A stretch of DNA of 44,577 nucleotides from positions 1 to 44,577 of the IMG/VR virus record IMGVR_UViG_3300002137_000253; one strand, written 5' to 3'. Of the stretch, positions 32,364-40,200 are shown piece after piece. Both the position numbers and the translations under genes were made by a program. Within the stretch, counting starts at the first letter, position 1. Each line of letters opens with the position of its first letter. Origin of the DNA: a virus. The notes beneath the pieces are model-generated. The model saw only the letters and a program-made list of their open reading frames with translations, had not been told where the DNA came from and did not search any database.

Positions 32364-32735
32364 ATGAAAATACCCAGAGCCTCCAGGCCGACCTCCGACT
32401 TATCCGCGATACGCACCTTCCTAGAGCAGAACCCGCCCGGAAGGATCGAGACCGCCCTCTTCTCTATATCTGGACTCCAGAGACGCCGACGCCGGACGAT
32501 CCTCTGGATACGGGGAGTACTCTTATACTTCCTCTTCCAATACGCAGAGAGCCGGGGATATACTTCCCTCCAGGAAGGGATCCAGGCCTTCGCGATAGCC
32601 TTCTACTCCGCCCTCGTTCTCTTTACTTTCGTAGCCCTCCAGTACGAAGGGAAAAGGATCCGTAAGATCGCCAGACTTACAGGGAAGAACTCTATAACCG
32701 TCGCCCGAGTAATGCGACGTAAAGAAGTAAGATAA
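32364..32735 (+). CDS. Two-segment membrane protein, hypothetical
   Basis: A 123-residue basic protein with two hydrophobic segments, about residues 46-60 (TILWIRGVLLYFLFQYA) and 75-92 (AFAIAFYSALVLFTFVAL), and a basic tail. I start it at the ATG 32364 after the promoter; the longer frame from 32256 would run through the terminator hairpin. It could be a holin-like or other membrane protein. It is the first gene of the terminase operon. Confidence 0.65.
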   Translation: MKIPRASRPTSDLSAIRTFLEQNPPGRIETALFSISGLQRRRRRTILWIRGVLLYFLFQYAESRGYTSLQEGIQAFAIAFYSALVLFTFVALQYEGKRIRKIARLTGKNSITVARVMRRKEVR

Positions 32736-32746
32736 CCAGACCGAAC

Positions 32747-33208
32747 GTGCCGAAGGAAACAAAAGCCACCAGAGCAGAAATACAGAGACGAGTCGACCTA
32801 TGCCTCTCCCAGATCCTTAACGGATGGACGGCGTATAGAATATCGCAGTACGTCGCCACTATGCGAGAACTTCGAGAACTGGGGAGAGTAACGAAGACGG
32901 ACGGCTACGATCCCTCTTGGGACTGGGACGTCCAGATCCGCCAGGTATACGAGTATTGCCAGAAGGCCGACGAAGAACTCGAGAAGATCCAGACCAGGAA
33001 GAGGAAGGTCTCCTATAACCTCTCCCTCGCTAGATGGAACGACTTCCTCCGGAAAGCTATAACACAGGGCGACCTAGCGAACGCCCGCTTAATACAGAAG
33101 GAGATCGATAAACTTACCGGAGTCCTCGAATTTGGAGCCGACGGCGGAGAAGCCGCTAAAGAAGAAGCCCAGATCCGACTCTCCGACGGAACCGTAATAA
33201 ACCTATGA
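32747..33208 (+). CDS. terS: Putative terminase small subunit
   Basis: A 153-residue helical protein with GTG start. An N-terminal helix-turn-helix-like region (GWTAYRISQYVA..., near residues 29-45) and a long central coiled coil (~65-110) fit the DNA-binding and oligomerisation parts of small terminases. The large subunit lies three genes downstream, so the two are not adjacent. The assignment is from layout and context. Confidence 0.6.
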   Translation: MPKETKATRAEIQRRVDLCLSQILNGWTAYRISQYVATMRELRELGRVTKTDGYDPSWDWDVQIRQVYEYCQKADEELEKIQTRKRKVSYNLSLARWNDFLRKAITQGDLANARLIQKEIDKLTGVLEFGADGGEAAKEEAQIRLSDGTVINL

Positions 33209-33717
33209 CCCGAAAGAACCAAATTATCCAGGCCTATAAGAAGAGCGGCCGACTCTCAGCTCTTATGCAGCTCGTAAATAAGAAACAGAAGCGAGAGCCG
33301 AACGTAGAGGAGTTCCTGGCCGACTTCCTCGAGTACTACGAAACTAGGCTCCAGGACGAAGCTCTCCTCGAAGAAGTTGTCCTATCCTCCGACCAGGAAG
33401 CGGAGCCCTTTTATATAACCTTCCCTATCGTATACCTGGACGCCGCTAGCGATTTATACGCGGAGCCACGGGAGAGAGCTCTATCGGACGAGGACGGGAA
33501 GCTAATTACGGGGAAGAAGACAGCCGCGATAGATAGTATCCTGGAGATCACGGAGGAGTACGGAAGCGAGGAGTCCGACGACCCTCCCTTTACGGTCGTA
33601 ACTATCCAGACCAGGACAGAGAACCGCCTCTTCCTAAGTCCTTTACCTTTGTCCGCCTTCCTCCGGGCTCTGGAGAACTACGGCTTCGGTAGTATAGACG
33701 TACAGCTCTTTCGATAA
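33205..33717 (+). CDS. Hypothetical protein in the terminase operon
   Basis: A 170-residue protein coupled to the small-terminase candidate by an ATGA overlap. The N-terminus is helical and basic (IIQAYKKSGRLSALMQLVN), the rest acidic and beta-rich. No family is recognised. A promoter motif lies just after its stop. Confidence 0.65.
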   Translation: MTRKNQIIQAYKKSGRLSALMQLVNKKQKREPNVEEFLADFLEYYETRLQDEALLEEVVLSSDQEAEPFYITFPIVYLDAASDLYAEPRERALSDEDGKLITGKKTAAIDSILEITEEYGSEESDDPPFTVVTIQTRTENRLFLSPLPLSAFLRALENYGFGSIDVQLFR

Positions 33718-33730
33718 TCTTTATCTTCGT
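33718..33730 (+). promoter_or_regulatory. Promoter-like motif before the secreted protein gene
   Basis: TCTTTATCTTCGT shares the -7 box TATCTTCG (33722-33729) with the recurrent promoter but has TCTT instead of TTCA ahead of it. It lies 23 bases before the ATG at 33753. Confidence 0.5.
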
Positions 33731-33752
33731 ATAAACTTAATATGCAGACCCT

Positions 33753-34382
33753 ATGAAAAATCTATGCGCTATCCTGGCCGCGATCGTACTATCGATCTCC
33801 GCCTACTGTCAAGAGTCCTACTACGTATACCAGGGAGAAGACTCCGTACTGGTAACTCTCCAGGAGCCGCTCCGGAGCTCCCTAGAGGTAGATCTTTATC
33901 ACTGTTACTTCTGGACGGACACGCTCGGCCAGGCCTTCTACGACTTCGACTTCTCTAGTAACGGCGTCGTCGATATCTCCGACTTCCTGGTATTAAACGC
34001 TACCTACGGCGGCCAGATCCAGACCCCTACCGTAATAGACTTCCTCGCCGCCTTCGGTCTACCCTCTACTCCTATCGACGCACCGGATCTTAATCTCTTC
34101 GACTTCGGATATCCAGGAGGAGGAGTATACTCTTCGGGCTTCCTAGCTACCGTACCGGAGGAGTACGCGGATCTACTATTCGAGAATAGAGTAGGAGTAT
34201 ACCCAGATTCCGACGACTTTATAGGCCAGTACACCCAGAGCGACGAGCTCTTCCCCGCGACCTCTTGCCCTCTCGAGGACTGGCTTCTCTGTATGCGAAC
34301 CTTTAAGAACTACCTCTTCGTCCTAGAACCAGGGAGCGGAGACGTCTACGTAGAGAGCTATTACTGGATCCGTTTAGATTAA
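33753..34382 (+). CDS. Secreted protein with a dockerin-like EF-hand motif
   Basis: A 209-residue protein with a signal peptide (hydrophobic core ~7-16, cleavage near residue 19) and a calcium-loop motif at residues 66-77 in which D66, S68, N70, G71, D74 and D77 follow the dockerin/EF-hand spacing. Such half-dockerin repeats (NGVVDISDFL) are common in secreted Bacteroidota proteins. The remainder is acidic and aromatic, with a few Cys. It may be host-derived and act on the cell surface, for instance to block superinfection. It has its own promoter. It starts at ATG 33753; an ATG at 33741 is out of frame. Confidence 0.65.
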   Translation: MKNLCAILAAIVLSISAYCQESYYVYQGEDSVLVTLQEPLRSSLEVDLYHCYFWTDTLGQAFYDFDFSSNGVVDISDFLVLNATYGGQIQTPTVIDFLAAFGLPSTPIDAPDLNLFDFGYPGGGVYSSGFLATVPEEYADLLFENRVGVYPDSDDFIGQYTQSDELFPATSCPLEDWLLCMRTFKNYLFVLEPGSGDVYVESYYWIRLD

Positions 34383-34386
34383 CCGT

Positions 34387-34614
34387 ATGGCGAAAAGAAA
34401 AACGATACCAGGGAAGGACGCCGTATACTTTAACCCGGATAAGAACGCTACCTACGAATACCGGACGGCCTATAAGGACGGGGAGACCTTCCCGGAGATC
34501 CTATACCAGGGGAAATGGTGGAGGCTCTGGAAGAACCCGGACAGGAATAACTCGTACCTCTTATCTGATCCAGAGGAACCAGGAGCGACCGGAACTATCC
34601 AAGCCCCAGAATGA
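34387..34614 (+). CDS. Small hypothetical protein before terL
   Basis: A 75-residue soluble protein with many aromatic and charged residues, no motif recognised. It begins 4 bases after the secreted protein's stop and overlaps the large terminase start (ATGA). Confidence 0.65.
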   Translation: MAKRKTIPGKDAVYFNPDKNATYEYRTAYKDGETFPEILYQGKWWRLWKNPDRNNSYLLSDPEEPGATGTIQAPE

Positions 34615-36023
34615 TAACCGTAGACCTCCAGAAGAACGAAAAGCAGCAAGAGCTATTTGACGTATGCCTCCAGGAGATAGAGAAGCATAACGAGATAGAG
34701 AAGAAGAAGGCCGAAGGCTCCCTACCCTGGGACTACCTCCGTCCTCTCGCTCTTATCTACTTCTTCTACGGCGGAGCTATCCGGGGAGGTAAGACCTTCG
34801 GGATCCTGGCACTACTCGTTCTAATCGCCTCCAGGATCTACTCCGGGAGCCGTTGGCACGTAGTACGGAAGTCCTACCCGGATCTACTCCGCTCTACGAT
34901 CCCTAGTATGGAGAAGATCCTAAAGGGGAAGCGCGTCCGATGGAACCGATCGACCTCGAACTATTACGTCGAATTTGAGAATAAGAGCCGGATCTACTTT
35001 ATCTCCGAGAACCTTAAACAGGATCCAGAGCTTACTAGCTTCCTCGGACTAGAGACGAACGGCTTCGTCCTGGAGCAAATAGACGAGCTCAGTAAGAAAA
35101 CCCTCGAGAAGGCTCGAGAGAGAGCCGGATCCTGGTACGACGTCTCGCCCTGTATCCCTCCTCCTTTTATCTTCTCTAGCTTTAACCCGACCTTCGGATG
35201 GCTTAAGAAGGATATCTACGACCGATGGATCTCCGGCGATCTCCAGGCTCCGTACTACTACCTAACGGCTCTCCCTTCGGATAATAAGCTCGTAACAGCT
35301 CAACAATGGGCGGCCTGGCGTCTCCTGGATCCGAAGAGCTACTCCCAGATGATCGAGGGATCGTGGGAAGTCGATATCGAGGGATCCTTTATGTACGCCT
35401 TCGACCAGAAGCTACACTTAAGGGACGGGATCCGCGTATCTCCGGCTAGGGATATCTGGATCTCCTTCGACTTTAACGTCGATCCTATGACCGCTATCCT
35501 CTTCCAGACAGACCACTCGACCTACTTCCGAGTCTTTAAGGAGTTCAGAGTCCCGAACTCGGATACCTACGACTTATGCGCCCGGATAAAGGCCTGGCTC
35601 CTGGAGAACGGATACCAGAACAGGATCCAGGTAACGGGAGACGCCTCGGGGAAGAACAGGATAAGCGGAGCGCGGGAGCATATTAACCACTACGAGATAA
35701 TACGTACAGAGCTAGGAGTCGCGGAGCAGTTCTTTAATATCCCAGGAGCGAACCCTTTTATCTCGGACTCTCGCGTCTTCTGTAATTCGATCCTGGCCAG
35801 ATTCCCGGAAGTATCGATCGACCCGGAAGGATGCCCCTACCTGGTAGAGGATCTCCGCTTCGTACTGGTAGGAGTAGACCAGGAAGGTAAGATCCGGATC
35901 CAGAAGACCGGGAAGAACCAGTACGCCGGAGTAGATAATTCTAAGCTCGGCCACCTCCTGGATTGCCTACGGTACGGTCTGCACGTTACATTGTCTAAAT
36001 TTATCCGGATCCCTAGATCTTAA
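34611..36023 (+). CDS. terL: Terminase large subunit
   Basis: A 470-residue DNA-packaging motor. The N-terminal ATPase has a Walker A-like GGAIRGGKT (54-62) and a Walker B VLEQIDEL with D158 and E159. The C-terminal nuclease has acidic residues at D287 (SFDFNVD), D344 (GDASG) and D451 (LGHLLDCLRYG), the RNase H-like triad of large terminases. It should cut and translocate phage DNA into proheads through the portal. The cut mode (headful or cos) cannot be judged from this alone. It is followed by a gap with a candidate small RNA. Confidence 0.92.
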   Translation: MITVDLQKNEKQQELFDVCLQEIEKHNEIEKKKAEGSLPWDYLRPLALIYFFYGGAIRGGKTFGILALLVLIASRIYSGSRWHVVRKSYPDLLRSTIPSMEKILKGKRVRWNRSTSNYYVEFENKSRIYFISENLKQDPELTSFLGLETNGFVLEQIDELSKKTLEKARERAGSWYDVSPCIPPPFIFSSFNPTFGWLKKDIYDRWISGDLQAPYYYLTALPSDNKLVTAQQWAAWRLLDPKSYSQMIEGSWEVDIEGSFMYAFDQKLHLRDGIRVSPARDIWISFDFNVDPMTAILFQTDHSTYFRVFKEFRVPNSDTYDLCARIKAWLLENGYQNRIQVTGDASGKNRISGAREHINHYEIIRTELGVAEQFFNIPGANPFISDSRVFCNSILARFPEVSIDPEGCPYLVEDLRFVLVGVDQEGKIRIQKTGKNQYAGVDNSKLGHLLDCLRYGLHVTLSKFIRIPRS

Positions 36024-36036
36024 TCATTATCTTCGC
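36024..36036 (+). promoter_or_regulatory. Promoter-like motif after terL
   Basis: TCATTATCTTCGC holds TATCTTCG (36028-36035), as in other promoter motifs here. No gene starts before the terminator at 36099-36142, so it would transcribe a short non-coding RNA. Confidence 0.5.
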
Positions 36037-36039
36037 AGC

Positions 36040-36142
36040 CACCAGATGCCGTAGAGATAACCGTCTGGGAGATTCTCATAATCTGTTTTCATTAAAGCAA
36101 GCCCGGTCGCGATAGTTTTCTATCCTTCCGGGCTTCGTTTTT
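36040..36142 (+). ncRNA. Candidate second small structured RNA
   Basis: After the -7 box, CCAGA (36042-36046) pairs with TCTGG (36064-36068), AGATT pairs with AATCT (36070-36084) around CTCAT, and a terminator hairpin follows. No plausible ORF is present. The layout copies that at 32224-32309: promoter, stem-loops, terminator, then a TTCATATCTT promoter. Function is unknown; a 5' leader remnant or attenuator for the tail operon is the alternative. Confidence 0.45.
36099..36142 (+). terminator. Strong terminator before the tail operon
   Basis: AAGCCCGG (36099-36106) pairs with CCGGGCTT (36128-36135), with an inner GATAG-TTTT-CTATC stem, and a T5 run at 36138-36142. It ends terminase-side transcripts and the candidate RNA. 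A promoter follows in the same bases. Confidence 0.85.
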
Positions 36143-36153
36143 CATATCTTCGT
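36141..36153 (+). promoter_or_regulatory. Promoter of the tail operon
   Basis: TTCATATCTTCGT overlaps the end of the terminator T-run; -7 box TATCTTCG at 36145-36152. It is 17 bases upstream of the ATG at 36170 and should drive the chaperone, tape measure and tail-tip genes. Confidence 0.65.
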
Positions 36154-36169
36154 ATCTGAAAAAGAAAAG

Positions 36170-36382
36170 ATGAACAGAACTAGAGTACAGACCTTTACCC
36201 TTCGGCTCCAGTATATCGGAGAGCCTCCAGTAGATCGCTATAAGAGAGCCTTCTACGCCTGGAGCGAGCCGCTTCCTGGAGGGATAACCTTCCGCGCACC
36301 TATCTTATTCTCTACTGGAGATGTCGCGATCGCAGAGATAAACAGACGTACCCGCTCAAATTTTAGCTTATGCCTCAACTAA
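36170..36382 (+). CDS. Small basic hypothetical protein, first of the tail operon
   Basis: A 70-residue basic, beta-rich protein with no recognised motif. It overlaps the tail chaperone gene by 13 bases. An A-rich leader without a Shine-Dalgarno motif precedes it. Confidence 0.65.
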   Translation: MNRTRVQTFTLRLQYIGEPPVDRYKRAFYAWSEPLPGGITFRAPILFSTGDVAIAEINRRTRSNFSLCLN

Positions 36383-37029
36383 TTACATTCGCCCTGGGAT
36401 CCCTTACCGTAATTGTACTCCTATTCGCCTGGAGGTACGGCCGACGCCTTTATCTTAAGAATAGACAGAAGGCCAGGAAGAAGAAGGCGCTCTCCAGATT
36501 AACGATAGAGCAGAAGGAGAGGTACGGAGTCGTAGAACTATGGGAAGACACTAGCGGCCGTACCTGGCTAGCCTTCGAGAACTCTACCCGTATGCCCGCC
36601 GCCCGCTCGATATACGTCGAGATCGCTACCCGCCAGACGGAGCTAAACCTTACGACCGAGCGCTTCCTCGAGTTCGTCGCCGCGATCGAGTTCCAGATGA
36701 ATAAGGGACAGTTTGTAAAGGCCGCCGAACTCCTCGGAGAGATGAAAGACCGTAGTACCTGGGCGTGCGAAGAAGAGACCCTTCTAACTTTAGCGAGCTA
36801 TTACTTCCTCCTGGAGGGAGAGGATCCCGTTAACGTATCGGACGACTGGACGAAGAAGAAGCGGGAGATATTTAAGACAGAACCAGAGGTGAGGGCTTTT
36901 TTTTTGATCGCCTCATACAGACTCATAAAGCAACTTTCGGATATTACCGAGAGCGATATCCTCGCATATTTAGCGGAGCACCAGGTAAAGAAACACCTCA
37001 GACAGAGAGGAGAGTCTACGCCGAGCTAA
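36370..37029 (+). CDS. Tail assembly chaperone (gpG-like), zero-frame product
   Basis: A 219-residue protein upstream of the tape measure, where G/T chaperones lie. The first ~35 residues include a membrane-like segment (ITFALGSLTVIVLLFAW) and a basic patch, which is odd for a chaperone; the rest is helical. At bases 36897-36905, a T9 run is read GCT TTT TTT TTG. A -1 shift there enters a frame that stays open through the next ORF to 37193, producing a 275-residue fusion like lambda gpGT. An internal ATG near residue 75 might be an alternative start. Confidence 0.7.
   Translation: MPQLITFALGSLTVIVLLFAWRYGRRLYLKNRQKARKKKALSRLTIEQKERYGVVELWEDTSGRTWLAFENSTRMPAARSIYVEIATRQTELNLTTERFLEFVAAIEFQMNKGQFVKAAELLGEMKDRSTWACEEETLLTLASYYFLLEGEDPVNVSDDWTKKKREIFKTEPEVRAFFLIASYRLIKQLSDITESDILAYLAEHQVKKHLRQRGESTPS
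36897..36905 (+). promoter_or_regulatory. T9 slippery site for -1 frameshift
   Basis: Nine consecutive T bases, the longest single-base run I see in the window. In the zero frame P- and A-site codons are both TTT, so a -1 slip re-pairs perfectly (T TTT TTT pattern). Polymerase slippage adding one U would have the same effect. The -1 frame has no stop until 37194. Confidence 0.7.
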
Positions 37030-37196
37030 TGCAGTATATCGAGTCGATTAACGAGCAGAACTTCATCCTCTCTGGGGAGTCTGTTCTGGAGAGCGATCGG
37101 CTTCTGGCTTTACCGACGGACGAGTATTACGCGAACCTCGATACCTTCCTCCGCGTCTCAGATAAACGGAAGGAAGCGATCGACTCGATAAAATAG
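37029..37196 (+). CDS. Tail chaperone second part (gpT-like), reached by frameshift
   Basis: A 55-residue ORF whose ATG overlaps the stop of the upstream chaperone. It lies in the -1 frame relative to it, and that frame is open back to the T9 site, so it is probably the C-terminal part of a frameshift fusion rather than a free protein. The acidic helical sequence fits the T domain that binds the tail tube or tape measure. It ends 5 bases before the tape measure start. Confidence 0.65.
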   Translation: MQYIESINEQNFILSGESVLESDRLLALPTDEYYANLDTFLRVSDKRKEAIDSIK

Positions 37197-37201
37197 TATA
37201 T

Positions 37202-40200
37202 ATGGCCATAAAAACTAGGAATGTCCTCTTTAAGTTCGATACAGAGATCGCCGGATCCCAGGCGAAGCTCGATAAATTAGCGAAGGATCTCGAGGACGTA
37301 GAGAAACAGTATAAAGGAGCGAAGGAAGGATCCCTCGAATGGGCGGAAGCTCAGAAGAAGCTAATCGGTATCCAGAGACAGCTAGGACTCGCTACGGACG
37401 AAAGTACGAAGAAGACCTCTAACTGGACGAAAACCTTAAAAGGTGCCGGACAGGCTATACTCGCCTTCGGAGGAGTCGCTACGATCGGCGCTATTATCTC
37501 GGACGCTGCGGTAAAGATAATCGACTTCGACCAGGCGCTCGCGGATCTCTCCGCTATTACTGGAGCGACCGGCGGAGATCTGGAATTTTTAGAGAATAAG
37601 GCGAAGGAGTTCGGGAAGACGACTACCGTATCCGCTACCGAGGCCGTCGAGGCGTTTAAGCTCGTAGGATCCGCGAAGCCGGAGCTCTTACAGAACGCCG
37701 AAGCTCTGGCCGCCCTAACCGCCGAAGCTATTACCCTATCGGAGGCCGCCGGATTCGATCTACCTACCGCCGCCGAGTCCCTGGGCTCCGCTTTGAACGC
37801 CCTAAACCTCCCAGCCTCAGAAGCCGGGAGAGTTATTAACGTACTAGCCGCCGCCTCTCAACAGGGATCGAGAGAGATCCCATTCGTAACGGACGCCTTT
37901 AGTAAGTTCGGAGGTATCGCCGCCCAGGCCGGCGTCTCTATCGAGAGCTCCGCCGCCGCCGTAGAGATCCTCGGAAAAGTTATACCAGACGCCGCCGTAG
38001 TAGGAACTAACCTACGGGGAGTACTCGTGAAGCTCCAGGTCGCCGCCGCCGAAGAGGGTAGGCAGTTCGAGGGACTTAACGAGGAGCTCGACCGATACGG
38101 GGATAAAGTCCAGGATATTACCTTCCTTAAGGAGACCTTCGGGGAAGAGAACCTTCTAGCCGCCCAGACCCTTATCGCGGAACGGGGAGCTCTCCAGGAT
38201 CTTACCGAGTCGATAACAGGAACGAACTCGGCCTACGAACAGGCCGAAGTCCGTACCTCTACCCTACGGGGAGCTCTGACTCGTCTACGTAACGCCTGGG
38301 AAAGTATCGTACTCCGCTTCGCCGGAGGATCCGGAGCCGCCTCGAAGGCTATTACCGCTCTGGCGGATAACCTGGAGACGATCGTAAAGGTAGTCGCCTC
38401 AGTAGTCGCCGGGCTCGTTACTTACCGATTAACGGTCTCAGCTATAACATTAGCCCAGAACGTAGCCAGGATCGCGACCGCCGCCTATACTACCGTAAAG
38501 ACTCTCTTTACTGGAGCAACCCAGGGAGCGACCGCCGCGACGAAAGCCTTTAACACAGCGCTAAAGTCGAACCCTATCGGCCTCCTTGTCGGAGTACTTA
38601 CTACGGTAGTAGCCCTTCTCTGGGACTACGGAGACGCCTCCGAGGACGCTACGGAGAAACAGAGGGAACTAAATGAAGCCATAAAGGAAGGACAGAGACT
38701 TCTAGGCAATACCCAGGATCTCCAGAAACAGGCCGACGCCGTCCGTACTTTTAACCGGGAGCAGACCGAAGCCTTCCTCCAGAGGATCGACCAGGAGCTC
38801 GCCGCCGCCGAAGCTAAGGGTGCGAAACTATTAACCCTGGAAGAGGAGACCAATAATAAGATAGCGAACGCTATCGGAGGAGACCAGGGAGCCAAACTTC
38901 GAGCTATTAACGATCAAATCGCCGCCGCTATTTCGGACGGCGTAAGTAGATACTCCGAGTCCCTGGAGTCTCTCGAGTTCCAGAGATTCCAGATACTCGA
39001 AGCGAACCAGTTAAAGATCGCCCAGGCCGGCCTCCAACAGATTAACCTTACCCAGGATACACAGGAGGGACTTACTCAGATAGAGCTCGATCAACTCCAG
39101 ACGAGACTCCGGAACTTTAGACAGCTCGGAGAAGAGCGCCTCGCGTTCCTTAAGACTCTAGTAAAGGAAGAAGAGGATATCGCGGAGAACGCCGACGCCG
39201 TTCGTCCTGGTACGATAGCCGCCCTCCAGGAGGAAGTAAATAAGCTCCGGGACGAAGTAGTTAAGGAAGTAGAGATCGGTAGCGAAGAGTTCGCCGACGC
39301 GATCGAGAGGTACGTAATAGCCTCCGGTAAACTGGAGGAAGTACAGAGTAACCTCCGGAAGGTAGAGCCCGTCCAGGAGGGAAGCGTCCGCGCTCTAGCG
39401 GAAACCGTTAACGCCCTCCGGACAGAGGTAGAGAACACGAACGCGGAGGCGGAAGGATTCGACGGACTGGTATCCAGGCTCCAGGCCGCCCAGGACGAAC
39501 TAAAACAGCTCCAGGATCAAATTAGAGGATCCCAGACTGGAGGAGCGGAGACCGATAACCTAGCCGATGCAGATCTTAAGGAAGCGGAGAGGAACCAGGT
39601 AGCCCTCGCTCAGATCTACCAAGAAGGAGAGATTCGGATCCTGGATATAAAGCTCGCATTTGCGAAAGCTCGCCTCCAGTTACTCAAAGACTCTGGCAAG
39701 CTCGAGACCGACGAGTACGAGAGACAGATTAACGAGATAACGGAGCTAGAAGCCCAGAAGGGAGTCGCTATACAGAACTCGAACCAGGCACAGATCCAGA
39801 GCGATAACCAGAAGACCGCCGACCTCCTGGATAATATCCAGATGGTACTCGACGCCGCCTTCGCGGCCGCCCAGACTCTCGTCCAGATAAAGCTCGACGA
39901 GGTACAGCAACTTATCGGACTCCAGGAGCAGAGAGTAAACGAAGCCCAGGAGATCGCCGACCAGGGGAACGCGGAAGTCCTGGAGGCGGAAGAGAAGAGG
40001 CTCGACGATCTTAATAAGAAGAGGGAGGAGTTCGTTCGTAAACAGCAAGCGCTCGCGGCCGCTCAGTTAATAGCCGAGTCCGCTCTAGCTATCGCGAAGG
40101 CCGCCGCCCAGGGAGGAGCCGCCGCTCCCTTTACGATCGCGGCTACTATTATAGCTCTGGCCGCCGGTCTAGCCCAGGCTCGAGCTCTGGCTTCACAGAG

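Noticed and set aside
36030-36100. tRNA-like stretch containing CTCATAA, the loop of many tRNA-Met genes
   Set aside because: The bases around the loop pair only as a 5-bp hairpin with a 5-base loop; no D-arm, T-arm motif or acceptor stem can be built.
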